A stretch of DNA of 64,000 nt from Desulfobaculum xiamenense (GCF_011927665.1 NZ_JAATJA010000001.1:40925-104924); one strand, 5' to 3'; shown: positions 10,106 to 19,097, counted from the first letter of the stretch. Numbers and translations: made by a program. The notes: a model not told the origin generated them from the letters alone.

Positions 10106-10957
10106 ATGGCATTGAAGTTGGACATGCAGGGCAAGACCTACGGCCCGTTCGTGCGCAAGTACGATTTCAAGGACCTGATCCTGTTCGCTCTCGGTTGTGG
10201 CGCTGGTTTCGACGGTAAGACCGACCTCGAGTACGTCTACGAGAAGGACCTGAAGATCCTTCCCATGTTCGCCGCCATGCCCATCGTTGACAGCGAAGTC
10301 ACCAAGACCATCGACTACGGTTTCAACTGGGGCGGTTCCCTGCACTGGGGCTTCGACCTTCAGATCCACGAGCCGATGACCGCTCTGTCCGGCACTCTGA
10401 GCACCCACGTGCTGCTCAAGGCCCTCTACGACCGCGGCGAAGGCCGTGGCCTGCTGGCCCAGCACATCGGCGAGACCTTCGACGAGAACGGCACCAAGCT
10501 CTTCACCAACGAGAGCTGGGACTGCGCCCTCTACGACGGCGGCTGGGGTGGCCCCAAGGCCCCGAAGGACGTTGTCGAGATTCCCGAGCGTGAGCCCGAC
10601 TTCGAGGTTGTCGAAGAGGTCGCCCTCAACCGCGCCCTGATCTACCGCCTGTCCGGCGACTACCATCCCCAGCACATCGACTGGGAGTACGCCCAGAAGT
10701 TCGGCCATCCCAAGCCGAACCTGCACGCGGTCAGCACCGCCGGTCTGGCTTGCCGCCACATCATCAATACCCTGTTCCCCGGTCAGCCGGAGCGCCTCAC
10801 CCGCTTCAAGACCCGCATCACCAAGTCCCTGTACCCCGGCTGCACCGTGAAGACCCAGATGTGGAAGTGGAGCGACAACAGCATCCATTTCCGCGTCATC
10901 GACGCCGAACGGCCCGAAATCGCGTACCTCAACTACGCTCTGGCCGAGTGGAAGTAA
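10106..10957 (+). CDS. MaoC-like hydratase, probable functional replacement of CaiD
   Basis: Predicted 283-residue double-hotdog MaoC/R-hydratase-type protein. The C-terminal half has the hydratase signature YRLSGDYHPQHID followed by NLHAVSTAGLACR; in the family the Asp/His pair in this motif performs syn hydration of enoyl-CoA. No crotonase-type CaiD gene is present between caiC and fixA, so the natural inference is that this enzyme interconverts carnitinyl-CoA and crotonobetainyl-CoA. The ATG at 10106 is chosen because AAAGG (10092-10096) has proper spacing to it, while the earlier ATG at 10097 directly abuts that sequence. Two operator-like repeats immediately precede the gene, indicating its own promoter. 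No caiE homologue is seen. Confidence 0.8.
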   Translation: MALKLDMQGKTYGPFVRKYDFKDLILFALGCGAGFDGKTDLEYVYEKDLKILPMFAAMPIVDSEVTKTIDYGFNWGGSLHWGFDLQIHEPMTALSGTLSTHVLLKALYDRGEGRGLLAQHIGETFDENGTKLFTNESWDCALYDGGWGGPKAPKDVVEIPEREPDFEVVEEVALNRALIYRLSGDYHPQHIDWEYAQKFGHPKPNLHAVSTAGLACRHIINTLFPGQPERLTRFKTRITKSLYPGCTVKTQMWKWSDNSIHFRVIDAERPEIAYLNYALAEWK

Positions 10958-10980
10958 CGACCCTTAGCTTGTTATCGGCT

Positions 10981-11004
10981 CCGGCTCCCCGCGAGGGGAG
11001 CCGG
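10981..11004. terminator. GCGA-tetraloop hairpin between maoC and fixA
   Basis: A perfect 10-bp GC-rich stem (CCGGCTCCCC with GGGGAGCCGG) closes a GCGA loop, a stable GNRA-type tetraloop. No T-run follows. It may be an attenuator or a 3'-end stabiliser separating maoC from fixAB. Confidence 0.5.
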
Positions 11005-11069
11005 GCCTTCCGGTAGCGCATGGCGGCGCTGCCGAGTCGAAACAATACAAGAGATAGGATGGAGAAAGC

Positions 11070-11837
11070 ATGAAAATCATTGTCGGTTGCAAGTTGGTTC
11101 CCGAAGAGCAGGATATCGCAGTCAACGCTGACGGTACGCTCGACACCGGCAAGGCCGATCCGAAGATCAGCCAGTTCGACCTGAACGCCCTCGAGTCCGC
11201 TGTGCAGCTCAAGGCCGCCGGCGAGGCCCAGATCACCGTCCTCAGCGTGGGCGGCAAGGAGCTCGAGAACACCAAGGCCCGCAAGGACATCCTGTCCCGC
11301 GGCGCCGACGACCTCGCTGTCGTCATCGACGACTCCTTCAAGGGCGCTCTGCCCCACAAGACCGCCAGCGTGATGGCCGCTGCCGCCCAGAAGATCGGTT
11401 TCGACCTGATCCTCTGCGGTGACGGTTCCGGCGACCTCTACGCTCAGCAGGTCGGCATGCGCCTGGGCGCTCTGCTCGGCGTTGCCACCGTGAACGGCAT
11501 CAGCAAGATCGTCAGCTGCGCCGAGGGCAAGCTCATTGCCGAGCGCGCTCTGGACGACGAGATCGAAGTGCTGGAGATCACCCTCCCGGCCGTCGTGTCC
11601 GTGTCCGCTGACATCAACGTGCCCACCATCCCCGGCATGAAGGCCATTCTTGGCGCCGCCAAGAAGCCCGTCGCCGTTCTTACCGCCGCCGAGCTTGGCA
11701 TCGAGACCGCCGAAGTGGTCGAGTCCGTTGCCGTCAAGGCTCCCAAGCAGAAGGACCGCAAGCGGATCATCGTTGAGGGCGACGGCGACGACAAGATCGC
11801 CGAATTTGTCAGCAACCTGCGCAAAGTCATCAACTAG
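11070..11837 (+). CDS. fixA: FixA, electron-transfer flavoprotein beta subunit
   Basis: Predicted 255-residue ETF beta-type subunit that, with FixB, carries electrons to crotonobetainyl-CoA reductase. It is collinear with E. coli Fix[19 protein letters not shown] at the start, [17 protein letters not shown] in the nucleotide-binding part and [13 protein letters not shown] near residue 190. The ATG has GGAG 5 nt upstream. fixB follows after 12 nt, so the two are translated from one message. Known FixABCX systems bifurcate or reverse electron flow between NADH, ferredoxin and quinone; that wider role is inferred from the family. Confidence 0.93.
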   Translation: MKIIVGCKLVPEEQDIAVNADGTLDTGKADPKISQFDLNALESAVQLKAAGEAQITVLSVGGKELENTKARKDILSRGADDLAVVIDDSFKGALPHKTASVMAAAAQKIGFDLILCGDGSGDLYAQQVGMRLGALLGVATVNGISKIVSCAEGKLIAERALDDEIEVLEITLPAVVSVSADINVPTIPGMKAILGAAKKPVAVLTAAELGIETAEVVESVAVKAPKQKDRKRIIVEGDGDDKIAEFVSNLRKVIN

Positions 11838-11849
11838 TCGGGGGATAAA

Positions 11850-12794
11850 ATGAGCAAGATTTCCAACGTTTGGGTCTTCAGTGATGCAGCTTCCCGCCTG
11901 CCCGAAGTGATCGCAGGCGCTGCCCAGCTGGGCGAGAAGGTTTCCGCCTTCGTTCTGGGTTCCCAGGCCGACGTCGCCCGCGCCTTCGCGTGTGGCGCCG
12001 ACGCCGTGTACCACCTTGGCGAGGCCGATTCCTCCCGCGTGATCGAGGCGTACGCCGATTCCATGGCCGCCGTGATCGCCGAGGGCGAGAAGCCCGCTCT
12101 GGTGCTGATGCCCTCCACCCGCCGCTGCAAGGGCCTTGCTTCCCTGCTGGGCGTGCGTCTTGAGGCCGGCGTCGTGACCGAAGCCGCCGAGATCGCCATT
12201 GAGGCCGACGGCGTGCTCGCCAAGCACATGGTGTTTGGTGGCCTGGCCCTTGGCGAGGAGAAGGTGAAGTCCTCCGTGTCCATCGTTGTCGTGGGCAGCG
12301 GCGTGTTCGCTCCCGCCGCCGAGGACGCCTCCAAGACCGGCGAGGCCGTTTCCGTGGCCTTCGTCGAGCCCAAGGCTTCCGTGAAGTGCATCGAGCGCCG
12401 CGCCAAGCAGGGCAGCAGCGTCGACCTGAACAAGGCCAAGCGCGTGGTCTCCATCGGCCGCGGCATTGCCAAGCAGGAAGACATCAAGATCGCCGAGGAT
12501 CTCTGCGCCGCTCTGGGCGCCGAGCTTGGCTGCTCCCGTCCCATCGCCGAAGGCGAGCAGTGGATGGAGCGCGAGCGCTACGTCGGTATCTCCGGCGTGA
12601 TGCCCAAGCCCGAAGTGTACCTGGCCCTCGGCATCTCCGGCCAGATCCAGCACATGGTTGGTGTCAACGGCGCTCAGGTGATCGTTGCCGTCAACAAGGA
12701 CAAGAACGCTCCGATCTTCCAGTTTGCCGACTACGGCATCGTGGGCGATCTGTACAAGGTTGTTCCGGCCCTCATCAACGCCTTCAAGGCGTAG
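11850..12794 (+). CDS. fixB: FixB, electron-transfer flavoprotein alpha subunit
   Basis: Predicted 314-residue ETF alpha-type subunit. The C-terminal third has the FAD-binding signature of the family (ALGISGQIQHMVGVNG followed by AVNKDKNAPIFQFADYGIVG). It pairs with FixA to hold FAD and contact CaiA. The start follows GGGGG 6-7 nt upstream. A large stem-loop and a 603-nt gap separate it from the next gene, so fixB probably closes a maoC-fixAB transcript. Confidence 0.93.
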   Translation: MSKISNVWVFSDAASRLPEVIAGAAQLGEKVSAFVLGSQADVARAFACGADAVYHLGEADSSRVIEAYADSMAAVIAEGEKPALVLMPSTRRCKGLASLLGVRLEAGVVTEAAEIAIEADGVLAKHMVFGGLALGEEKVKSSVSIVVVGSGVFAPAAEDASKTGEAVSVAFVEPKASVKCIERRAKQGSSVDLNKAKRVVSIGRGIAKQEDIKIAEDLCAALGAELGCSRPIAEGEQWMERERYVGISGVMPKPEVYLALGISGQIQHMVGVNGAQVIVAVNKDKNAPIFQFADYGIVGDLYKVVPALINAFKA

Positions 12795-12807
12795 TTTTGC
12801 CGATATA

Positions 12808-12865
12808 AGCCCCTCTGCGGGCCTGCCCGTCGTCCTGCCGGGCAGGCCCGCGCCTCCGGGGCTTG
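12808..12865. terminator. Large stem-loop after fixB
   Basis: A 13-bp perfect inner stem (12817-12829 with 12839-12851) is extended by an outer AAGCCCC/GGGGCTT pairing (12808-12814 with 12858-12864). The T-run is poor, yet strength and position directly after the fixB stop argue for a transcript end or an mRNA 3'-end stabiliser. Confidence 0.6.
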
Positions 12866-13397
12866 AAAACGAAGGGAAAAGTTTTTCGAACGCGCATTTT
12901 TTGTTCGAACGATGATGCAAGCTTCAGCATAACCAGCGGGAAGATATGCTTTTTATTGGCAGCGCGCGCAATGCTCGTTGCCATAGTCCGTATCTGGGGC
13001 AAAACGATGCCCTTTACACTATGCGGGCAGTTGGATATTCGCCGTTCTCCCAGTTTTTGATGGGGCTGGTTGCTTGCTGAGGACGCTGTTCCATCATCGT
13101 CAGCAGGGATTTTAACCTTGTTCTCGATGATGATGCAGAATTCTGACGATGCCGCCGCAGTGCGGATGTGATTCGTGACATGCTGCTACGTTTGGAACAG
13201 CAGTGGCAAGGCACAAGGTGGCATCCGGTATTTGAAGATATGGATGAAGGCCTCCCTCGGTGGAGGCTCGTGCATATGACGTTCTGCTTTCCCTGTCGCA
13301 CGCAAGAGGGGAGGGGGGAGCGCCAGCCAAAGCGAGGAAGTGTTCCCGTGCGTTTCGCACATCGTCTTGTAGGCTGTGAGCAAGGAAGGAGTTGTGT
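12866..13397. other. Intergenic stretch between fixB and the microprotein
   Basis: No gene is seen. TTCGAAC at 12885-12891 and GTTCGAA at 12903-12909 form an inverted repeat across T-rich DNA and could be an operator for the symporter operon. No clear promoter hexamers were identified. Confidence 0.4.
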
Positions 13398-13517
13398 ATG
13401 GGTGAAATCGTATTCTCACTATTCATAGGCGGCTGCATCGCGGCCGTCGGCCTGTACCTGAATTGGGATCTGTATCGAGAGCAGAAGCGCCACGGCATCG
13501 AAGACGAGAAAATGTAA
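13398..13517 (+). CDS. 39-aa membrane microprotein preceding the symporter
   Basis: Short gene with a strong ribosome-binding site (AAGGAAGGAG upstream) encoding 39 residues: a single hydrophobic helix (about residues 4-22, IVFSLFIGGCIAAVGLYL) followed by a charged tail (NWDLYREQKRHGIEDEK). It ends 16 nt before the symporter start. Many sodium:solute symporters are co-encoded with a small membrane partner, as yhdT is with panF further along this window, so a symporter subunit or stabiliser is inferred. No named family is recognised. Confidence 0.7.
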   Translation: MGEIVFSLFIGGCIAAVGLYLNWDLYREQKRHGIEDEKM

Positions 13518-13533
13518 GCAGGAGAACCCGTTC

Positions 13534-15150
13534 ATGAATATTTATACTGGTGGAGTTCTCCTCAGCATCATCGCATACATGCTAGTTGGCATCTATGCTG
13601 GTTTGAAAGTCAAGAATATCGAGGACTACTACGTTTGCGGACGACAGGCTCCGACGTTCCTGATTACGGGAACCATGTTTGCGTCCATGCTTAGCACCAA
13701 TGGCTTCATGGGTGATACCGCCTACTGCTACACCGGCAACATCACCACCATGATTCTCATCAACACGCTGTGCGCCAGCGGCTACGTGCTTGGCGGCCTG
13801 TTCTTCGGTCGGTACATCCGGCGTGCGCAGGTCAACACCATGCCGTCCTACTTCTGGCAGCGCTTCAACAGCGAGCGCATCCGCCGTTTCGCGGGCATCA
13901 CGACGGTCGTGTCCCTGACCGCATACCTGCTGAGCGTCATCCAGGGCACCGGCATCCTGATGGAAACCATGACCGGCTTCGATCGCGGAACCTGCCTTTT
14001 CGTGTCGTGGCTGTGCATCACCCTGTTCACCTTCTATTCCGGCTCGCGCGGCGTGATCATCACCGACACGATGATGTTCATCTTCTTCCTCGGTGCCACC
14101 CTCGTTGCCGGACCCTACGTGTTCAAGGCCGCGGGCGGCCTTGGCGACCTGATTGCCAATCTGGCCAACAATCCCGCCACCCCCGCCGGTCTTCTCGACT
14201 ATCACGGCAACACGGGCGGCGGTTCGGTCATGGACATCATGCTCTATGCCATCACCATGGGCATCGTGTGGATGGTCGCCGTGGGCGTCAGCCCGTGGCA
14301 GGCCGGACGCAACCTGATGGCCAAGAACGAGCACGTCATCTTCCGTTCCGGCGTGCTGTCCGCTCTGCTGACCGTGGTGTTCCTGATCTATCTTTATCTG
14401 ATCGCCGTGTGCGTCATTCCGCTCAATCCCGGCATGACCGAGCCTGAACGGGTCATCATCTGGGCGGCCTACGAGGTCACCCCCAAGATCGTCGGCGTGA
14501 TCCTGCTGACGGGCATCATGGCGGCCGGACTTTCCTCCGCGTCCACCTTCCTGTCCGTGGTCAGCTTCAGCCTGTCGAGCGACGTGCTGAACCTCGACAA
14601 GCGCAAGGACGTGTCCCAGCTGTTCTTCACCCGCGTGACCGTGCTCGTCGTCGGCCTCATCGCCCTTGTGCTGGCCTACATGAACCTGTCGAGCATCCGC
14701 GTGATCACGTGGTTCGCGAGCACCATCATTGCCGCCTCGTGGGGCTATGTGGCCTTCGCCAGCGTCTGGAGCCGCAAGCTGACCGAGCGTGGCGCCTACT
14801 TCGCCATGGTCGGCGGATTCCTCGGGTACTTCGTTTCCAAGTGCCTGAAGGAGTTTGCGGGCGTGCCGTTCGTGTCCCTCTTCGACCCGTTCTTCATCGG
14901 CGTGGCCGTCAGCGTGATTTTGGGCATCCTCGGTTCCCGTGGGCAGGTCAAGACGGCGGAGGAGAGCGCCTTTCAGGAGAAGCTGCACCGCGTTCCCGCC
15001 TCCGAGGCCCTTGTCTCGGATTACCGCAAGGACAGGATGTACGGCTGGCTCATGGTCGTGGCTGGCGTGCTCGTCTCCGTGTTTCTGATCAAGTACTGGG
15101 CACTGCCGTACAACGCCCTTAACGGCTCCGGCATCGCGTCCCTGTTTTGA
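13534..15150 (+). CDS. Sodium:solute symporter (SSS family)
   Basis: Predicted 538-residue inner-membrane SSS-family transporter with about 13 hydrophobic segments. Family features include the N-terminal VKNIEDYYVCGRQAPTFLITGTMFASMLSTNG region, and GIMAAGLSSASTFLSVVSFSLSSDVL (around residues 329-354), which corresponds to the sodium-site helix. It sits between fixAB and fixCX, an insertion absent from E. coli cai/fix. A betaine, carboxylate or amino-acid substrate linked to carnitine metabolism is the likely inference; the actual substrate is unknown. AGGAG precedes the ATG. Confidence 0.85.
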   Translation: MNIYTGGVLLSIIAYMLVGIYAGLKVKNIEDYYVCGRQAPTFLITGTMFASMLSTNGFMGDTAYCYTGNITTMILINTLCASGYVLGGLFFGRYIRRAQVNTMPSYFWQRFNSERIRRFAGITTVVSLTAYLLSVIQGTGILMETMTGFDRGTCLFVSWLCITLFTFYSGSRGVIITDTMMFIFFLGATLVAGPYVFKAAGGLGDLIANLANNPATPAGLLDYHGNTGGGSVMDIMLYAITMGIVWMVAVGVSPWQAGRNLMAKNEHVIFRSGVLSALLTVVFLIYLYLIAVCVIPLNPGMTEPERVIIWAAYEVTPKIVGVILLTGIMAAGLSSASTFLSVVSFSLSSDVLNLDKRKDVSQLFFTRVTVLVVGLIALVLAYMNLSSIRVITWFASTIIAASWGYVAFASVWSRKLTERGAYFAMVGGFLGYFVSKCLKEFAGVPFVSLFDPFFIGVAVSVILGILGSRGQVKTAEESAFQEKLHRVPASEALVSDYRKDRMYGWLMVVAGVLVSVFLIKYWALPYNALNGSGIASLF

Positions 15151-15163
15151 TGTATTTCGTGTC

Positions 15164-15205
15164 GGGAATGACCCTCGCGGCCCCCTTACCGCGAGCGCCA
15201 TTCCC
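15164..15205. terminator. Two-part stem-loop after the symporter
   Basis: GGGAATG (15164-15170) pairs with CATTCCC (15199-15205) and, inside it, CTCGCGG (15174-15180) with CCGCGAG (15189-15195). No T-run follows, so this is a partial terminator or processing hairpin ahead of fixC. Confidence 0.5.
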
Positions 15206-15292
15206 GGCGGAGCGGATCTTCCGCTCATCTGGAAGTCAGTTTCGTGAACACAGAAACCATTTCTATGGCCTCGTGCCGCGTGTGAGGTAAGC

Positions 15293-16579
15293 ATGTCCGA
15301 AGATAAGTTTGACGTTATAATTGTCGGCGCAGGTCTGGCCGGTTGTACCAGTGCCTGTCTGCTGGCGCAGGCCGGACTGGAGACGCTGGTCATCGAGCGC
15401 GGCAATTTCCCCGGCGCGAAGAACATGACCGGTGGCCGTCTCTACGCCCACAGCATTGAGCGCATCTTCCCCAACTTCGCCGAGGAAGCCCCCGTGGAGC
15501 GCTGCATCGTCCACGAGAAGATTTCCTTCATCGACGACACCAAGAGCGCCACGCTGGACTTCGCCTCTCCCGAGTCCGACGATCCGGCGAACCGCTCCTA
15601 CTCCGTGCTGCGTTCCCGCTTCGACCAGTGGCTGGCGGGCAAGGCCGAGGAGGCCGGTGCCAGCATCGTTCCCGGCATCCGCGTGGATGACCTCATCGTG
15701 CGCGATGGCAAGGTCTGTGGCGTGGTCGCCGGTGGCGAAGAGATGGAGGCCGACGTGGTCATCCTCGCCGATGGCGTGAATTCCATCCTTGGCGAGAAGC
15801 TCGGCATGGTGAGCAAGGTCACCCCCCATCACTGCGCCGTGGGCGTCAAGGAAGTGATCCAGCTCTCCAAGCAGCAGATCAACGACCGCTTCGGTTGCTC
15901 CGACAAGGAAGGCGCCGCGTGGCTGTTCGCTGGTATGCCCTCCGCTGGCTACATGGGCGGCGGCTTCATCTACACCAACGAGGACAGCATTTCCCTCGGC
16001 GTGGTGTTCGGCCTGCACAACATGGCCGAGGTGGGCAAGACCGTTCCCCAGATGCTGGAGGACTTCAAGAATCATCCCACCGTCAAGCCCCTCGTCGAGG
16101 GCGGCAAGACCGTCGAGTACTCCGGTCACGTGGTGCCCGAGGGTGGTCTCTCCATGCTGCCCAAGCTGGTCGGTGACGGCGTGCTCATCGCCGGCGACGC
16201 CGCTGGCCTGTGCCTGAATGTGGGCTACACCGTGCGTGGCATGGACCTCGCCATCGCTTCCGGCGAAGCGGCTGCCAAGGCCGTCATCGCCGCCAAGGAA
16301 GCTGGCGACTACAGCGAGAAGGGCCTGGCCTCCTACAAGGCCGAGCTGGACAACAGCTTCGTCATGAAGGACCTGAACCTCTACAAGAACCTGCCGGGCT
16401 TCCTCGACAACCCCCGCATGTTCAACGACTACCCCGAGATGGTGACCGGCATCATGAGCGATCTGTTCACCATCAACGGTCCTTCCGTGCCCCTGCGCAA
16501 GAAGGTCATGCCCCATCTCAAGAAAGTTGGCTTCCTTAATCTGATTAAGGACGGCCTCAAAGGAGCGAAAGCCATATGA
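15293..16579 (+). CDS. fixC: FixC, FAD-dependent ETF:quinone oxidoreductase-like protein
   Basis: Predicted 428-residue flavoprotein, the same length as E. coli FixC. The N-terminus has the FAD-binding Rossmann motif VGAGLAGCTSACLLAQAG ending in the acidic IERG strand, then NMTGGRLYAHSIERIFPNF. The middle and C-terminal parts carry GDGVLIAGDAAGLCLN and VGYTVRGMDLAIASG, the second FAD-contacting region. It is related to ETF:quinone oxidoreductase and is thought to pass electrons between FixAB and quinone with FixX. The fixX start overlaps its stop (ATGA), indicating coupled translation. Confidence 0.93.
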   Translation: MSEDKFDVIIVGAGLAGCTSACLLAQAGLETLVIERGNFPGAKNMTGGRLYAHSIERIFPNFAEEAPVERCIVHEKISFIDDTKSATLDFASPESDDPANRSYSVLRSRFDQWLAGKAEEAGASIVPGIRVDDLIVRDGKVCGVVAGGEEMEADVVILADGVNSILGEKLGMVSKVTPHHCAVGVKEVIQLSKQQINDRFGCSDKEGAAWLFAGMPSAGYMGGGFIYTNEDSISLGVVFGLHNMAEVGKTVPQMLEDFKNHPTVKPLVEGGKTVEYSGHVVPEGGLSMLPKLVGDGVLIAGDAAGLCLNVGYTVRGMDLAIASGEAAAKAVIAAKEAGDYSEKGLASYKAELDNSFVMKDLNLYKNLPGFLDNPRMFNDYPEMVTGIMSDLFTINGPSVPLRKKVMPHLKKVGFLNLIKDGLKGAKAI

Positions 16580-16860
16580 GCACCGTCAATGTCGATGTGA
16601 AACTGGGCGTCAACAAGTTCTTCGTTGACGAAGGCAATCCCCATATCGAACTGGTGGAGAATCCCGACCTCGCCGAATTCGCCAAGCTTGAGAAGGCCTG
16701 CCCCGCTGGCCTGTACAAGCGTGACGAGGCTGGCAACATCCACTTCGACTGTGCCGGCTGCCTTGAGTGCGGCACCTGCCGCATCCTGTGCGGCAAGACC
16801 ATCCTGAAGAAGTGGGAGTACCCGCAGGGCACCATGGGCGTCGAGTACCGCTTCGGTTAA
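16576..16860 (+). CDS. fixX: FixX ferredoxin-like protein
   Basis: Predicted 94-residue ferredoxin-like partner of FixC. It begins NVDVKLGVNKFFVDEGNPHI, collinear with E. coli FixX, and has the cysteine cluster CAGCLECGTCRILC plus ACPAGLYKRDE, the ligands expected for an iron-sulfur cluster in this family. It overlaps fixC by 4 bp. A hairpin at 16876-16906 and a strong terminator at 17049-17087 follow. Confidence 0.93.
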   Translation: MSTVNVDVKLGVNKFFVDEGNPHIELVENPDLAEFAKLEKACPAGLYKRDEAGNIHFDCAGCLECGTCRILCGKTILKKWEYPQGTMGVEYRFG

Positions 16861-16875
16861 TGTCGAGTTGAGCGC

Positions 16876-16906
16876 TCGTTCCGGGGGCTTTGCGCCTCCG
16901 GAACGA
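16876..16906. terminator. Stem-loop after fixX
   Basis: TCGTTCCGG (16876-16884) pairs with CCGGAACGA (16898-16906) around a 13-nt loop. There is no T-run; the stronger terminator lies 140 bp downstream. Confidence 0.45.
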
Positions 16907-17048
16907 ATTCGCAGGGCATGCTTCCGGCCTTGCCGGGGCGGATTGGAACGCTTTGAACGCCATTTCTCCATATACCTTGGGGGGATGGAGCGATTCCGGC
17001 TCGCCGCGAACGAAGATTTGCAAGTATGCCCTGAAAGCGAGTAGACAT

Positions 17049-17087
17049 ATACCGGCAACGTTGACGGACGTTGCCGGTATTTTTTTA
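17049..17087 (+). terminator. Strong rho-independent terminator of the fixCX transcript
   Basis: ATACCGGCAACGT (17049-17061) pairs with ACGTTGCCGGTAT (17068-17080) around a 6-nt loop and is followed by a run of seven to eight T. This is a textbook terminator closing the carnitine locus. Confidence 0.9.
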
Positions 17088-17158
17088 GGATTGGGCTTCC
17101 GGAGGACCAACGGGAAGCCCATCCTTTTCGCACACCCTTTTCCGACAGGTTTGGCATC

Positions 17159-17476
17159 ATGAATAGAAAGTCGCGGGATTGGCGCCACGCGCAGGCCAAC
17201 CGGGAGGCGCTTTTCGCTCTCGGCATATATGGCCTGTACTTCGTGTGGTGGTACGTCTGCGCCTATGGCATGGGCGACACCGATCCCGAACAGTACACCT
17301 ACCTGCTGGGGCTGCCCGCGTGGTTCTTCTACAGCTGCATTCTCGGCTATCCGCTTGTCACGATCCTGCTGTGGATCGTGGTCCGTCTCTTCTTCCGCGC
17401 CATGCCGCTGGACGACGAGCCCGGCGAGAGCCCCGAAGACGAAGTTACCGCCACTGACGGGGAGGACCGCGCATGA
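17159..17476 (+). CDS. yhdT: YhdT-family small membrane protein
   Basis: Predicted 105-residue inner-membrane protein with two hydrophobic helices (about residues 19-40, ALGIYGLYFVWWYVCAYGMG, and 52-76, AWFFYSCILGYPLVTILLWI) and an acidic C-terminal tail. Organisation and topology match the YhdT/DUF997 proteins encoded directly before panF in many bacteria. The last four bases overlap the panF start (ATGA), indicating translational coupling and a joint role with the symporter. The ATG at 17159 lacks a strong Shine-Dalgarno but no better start fits. Confidence 0.8.
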   Translation: MNRKSRDWRHAQANREALFALGIYGLYFVWWYVCAYGMGDTDPEQYTYLLGLPAWFFYSCILGYPLVTILLWIVVRLFFRAMPLDDEPGESPEDEVTATDGEDRA

Positions 17477-18951
17477 ACGAGCATGTTCTGACCCTCATCC
17501 CCGTCGTTGTGTATCTGGCGCTGTCCTTCGCGGTCGCCTTCTGGGCGCGTAACAAGGCGGATAGCGACTCCTCGCAGGGCTTCATCGAGGACTATTTCAT
17601 CGGCGGCCGCTCCATGGGCGGCTTCGTGCTGGCTATGACCATCATCGCCAGCTACACCAGCGCCAGCAGCTTCGTGGGCGGTCCGGGCGTGGCCTATCGC
17701 CTCGGCTTGAGCTGGGTGCTGCTCGCCATGATTCAGGTGCCCACCACATTTCTCACGATCGGCGTGCTCGGCAAGCGCTTCGCCATGATTTCGCGCCGCA
17801 CGCGCTCCGTGACGCTCACGGACTTTCTGCGCGCCCGCTTCGAGAGCGACGCCGTGGTCATCCTGTGCTCCGTGGCGCTGCTCGTGTTCTTCATGGCGGC
17901 CATGCTGGCGCAGTTCATCGGTGGGGCGCGGCTGTTCCAGGCGGTGACCGGCTATCCCTACATCGTCGGGCTGGTGCTCTTCGGCTTTTCCGTGGTGCTT
18001 TACACGGCTGTGGGCGGTTTCCGCGCCGTGGTCGTGACGGACGCCATTCAGGGCATCGTCATGGTCATTGCGGTGGTCGTGGTGCTGGTGGCCGTGGTCA
18101 ATGCCGGTGGCGGCATGGAGAAGTGCATCGCCACGCTCAAGAGCATCGACCCAGGACTCATCACCCCCACAGGGCCGAAGAACGCCGTTCCGCAGCCGTT
18201 CATCCTGTCCTTCTGGGTGCTGGTGGGCCTTGGCATTCTTGGCCTGCCCCAGACCACGCAGAAGTGCATGGCCTACCGCGATTCCCGCGCTATGCATGAT
18301 GCCATGGTCGTCGGCACGCTCATCATCGGCTTCATGATCCTGTGTGCCCATCTCGCCGGAGCGCTGGGGCGGGCCGTCATCCCCGATCTTCCGGCGGGCG
18401 ACCTCGCCATGCCGACGCTCATCGTGGACCTGCTGTCGCCGTTTTGGGCGGGCGTGTTCATCGCGGGACCGCTGGCGGCCATCATGTCCACCGTGGACTC
18501 CATGCTGCTGCTCGTGTCCGCGGCGATCATCAAGGACCTCTATATCCACTATCGGCTCGGCGGCGACGCGTCGCAGATGACGCCTGTAAGCCTCAAGAAG
18601 ATGAGCCTCATTTCCACGGGCGTCATCGGCCTTCTGGTCTTCGTCGCGGCCATCGAGCCGCCGGACCTGCTGGTGTGGATCAACCTCTTCGCCTTCGGCG
18701 GGCTGGAGGCGGTCTTCCTGTGGCCCATCATCCTCGGCCTGTACTGGAAGCGCGCCAACGCCGCAGGAGCCGTGGCGTCCATCGTGGCGGGCGTGGGCAC
18801 CTTCGTGGCGCTCACTCTCATCAAGCCCAACATGGGCGGCGTCCACGCCATCGTCCCGACAACGCTCGTCGCACTGGCGGCCTTCGTGGTCGGCGTCTAC
18901 GCCGGAAATCCACCCGAACCACGCGTGACCCGGCTCTTCTGGGGAGAGTAG
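17473..18951 (+). CDS. panF: Sodium/pantothenate symporter PanF
   Basis: Predicted 492-residue SSS-family symporter with about 13 membrane segments, importing pantothenate, the CoA precursor. Recognisable PanF stretches are DYFIGGRSMGGFVLAMTIIA and SYTSASSFVGGPGVAYRLG at the N-terminus, YTAVGGFRAVVVTDAIQG, and GLPQTTQKCMAYRDS near the middle, followed by GPLAAIMSTVDSMLLLVSAA (sodium-site region). It is coupled to yhdT. Co-location with a CoA-thioester pathway is suggestive but may be incidental, since a terminator separates them. Confidence 0.88.
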   Translation: MNEHVLTLIPVVVYLALSFAVAFWARNKADSDSSQGFIEDYFIGGRSMGGFVLAMTIIASYTSASSFVGGPGVAYRLGLSWVLLAMIQVPTTFLTIGVLGKRFAMISRRTRSVTLTDFLRARFESDAVVILCSVALLVFFMAAMLAQFIGGARLFQAVTGYPYIVGLVLFGFSVVLYTAVGGFRAVVVTDAIQGIVMVIAVVVVLVAVVNAGGGMEKCIATLKSIDPGLITPTGPKNAVPQPFILSFWVLVGLGILGLPQTTQKCMAYRDSRAMHDAMVVGTLIIGFMILCAHLAGALGRAVIPDLPAGDLAMPTLIVDLLSPFWAGVFIAGPLAAIMSTVDSMLLLVSAAIIKDLYIHYRLGGDASQMTPVSLKKMSLISTGVIGLLVFVAAIEPPDLLVWINLFAFGGLEAVFLWPIILGLYWKRANAAGAVASIVAGVGTFVALTLIKPNMGGVHAIVPTTLVALAAFVVGVYAGNPPEPRVTRLFWGE

Positions 18952-19097
18952 GGGCGATTATCATCGGGGTAGAGACTGTTGAATGCCAAGGCTTTCTCCG
19001 AAAGTTCCCCGAGAAAAGCATATGAACTGATCATACATGATGCTGCGGTAGCAGGTTGAACCCTGTGAACGTGCGCGAGTTTCGACAAAGAGTATGA

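Noticed and set aside
10929..12920. 663-codon leftward frame opposite fixA and fixB
   Set aside because: Shadow frame; fixA and fixB are identified by clear collinearity with known proteins.
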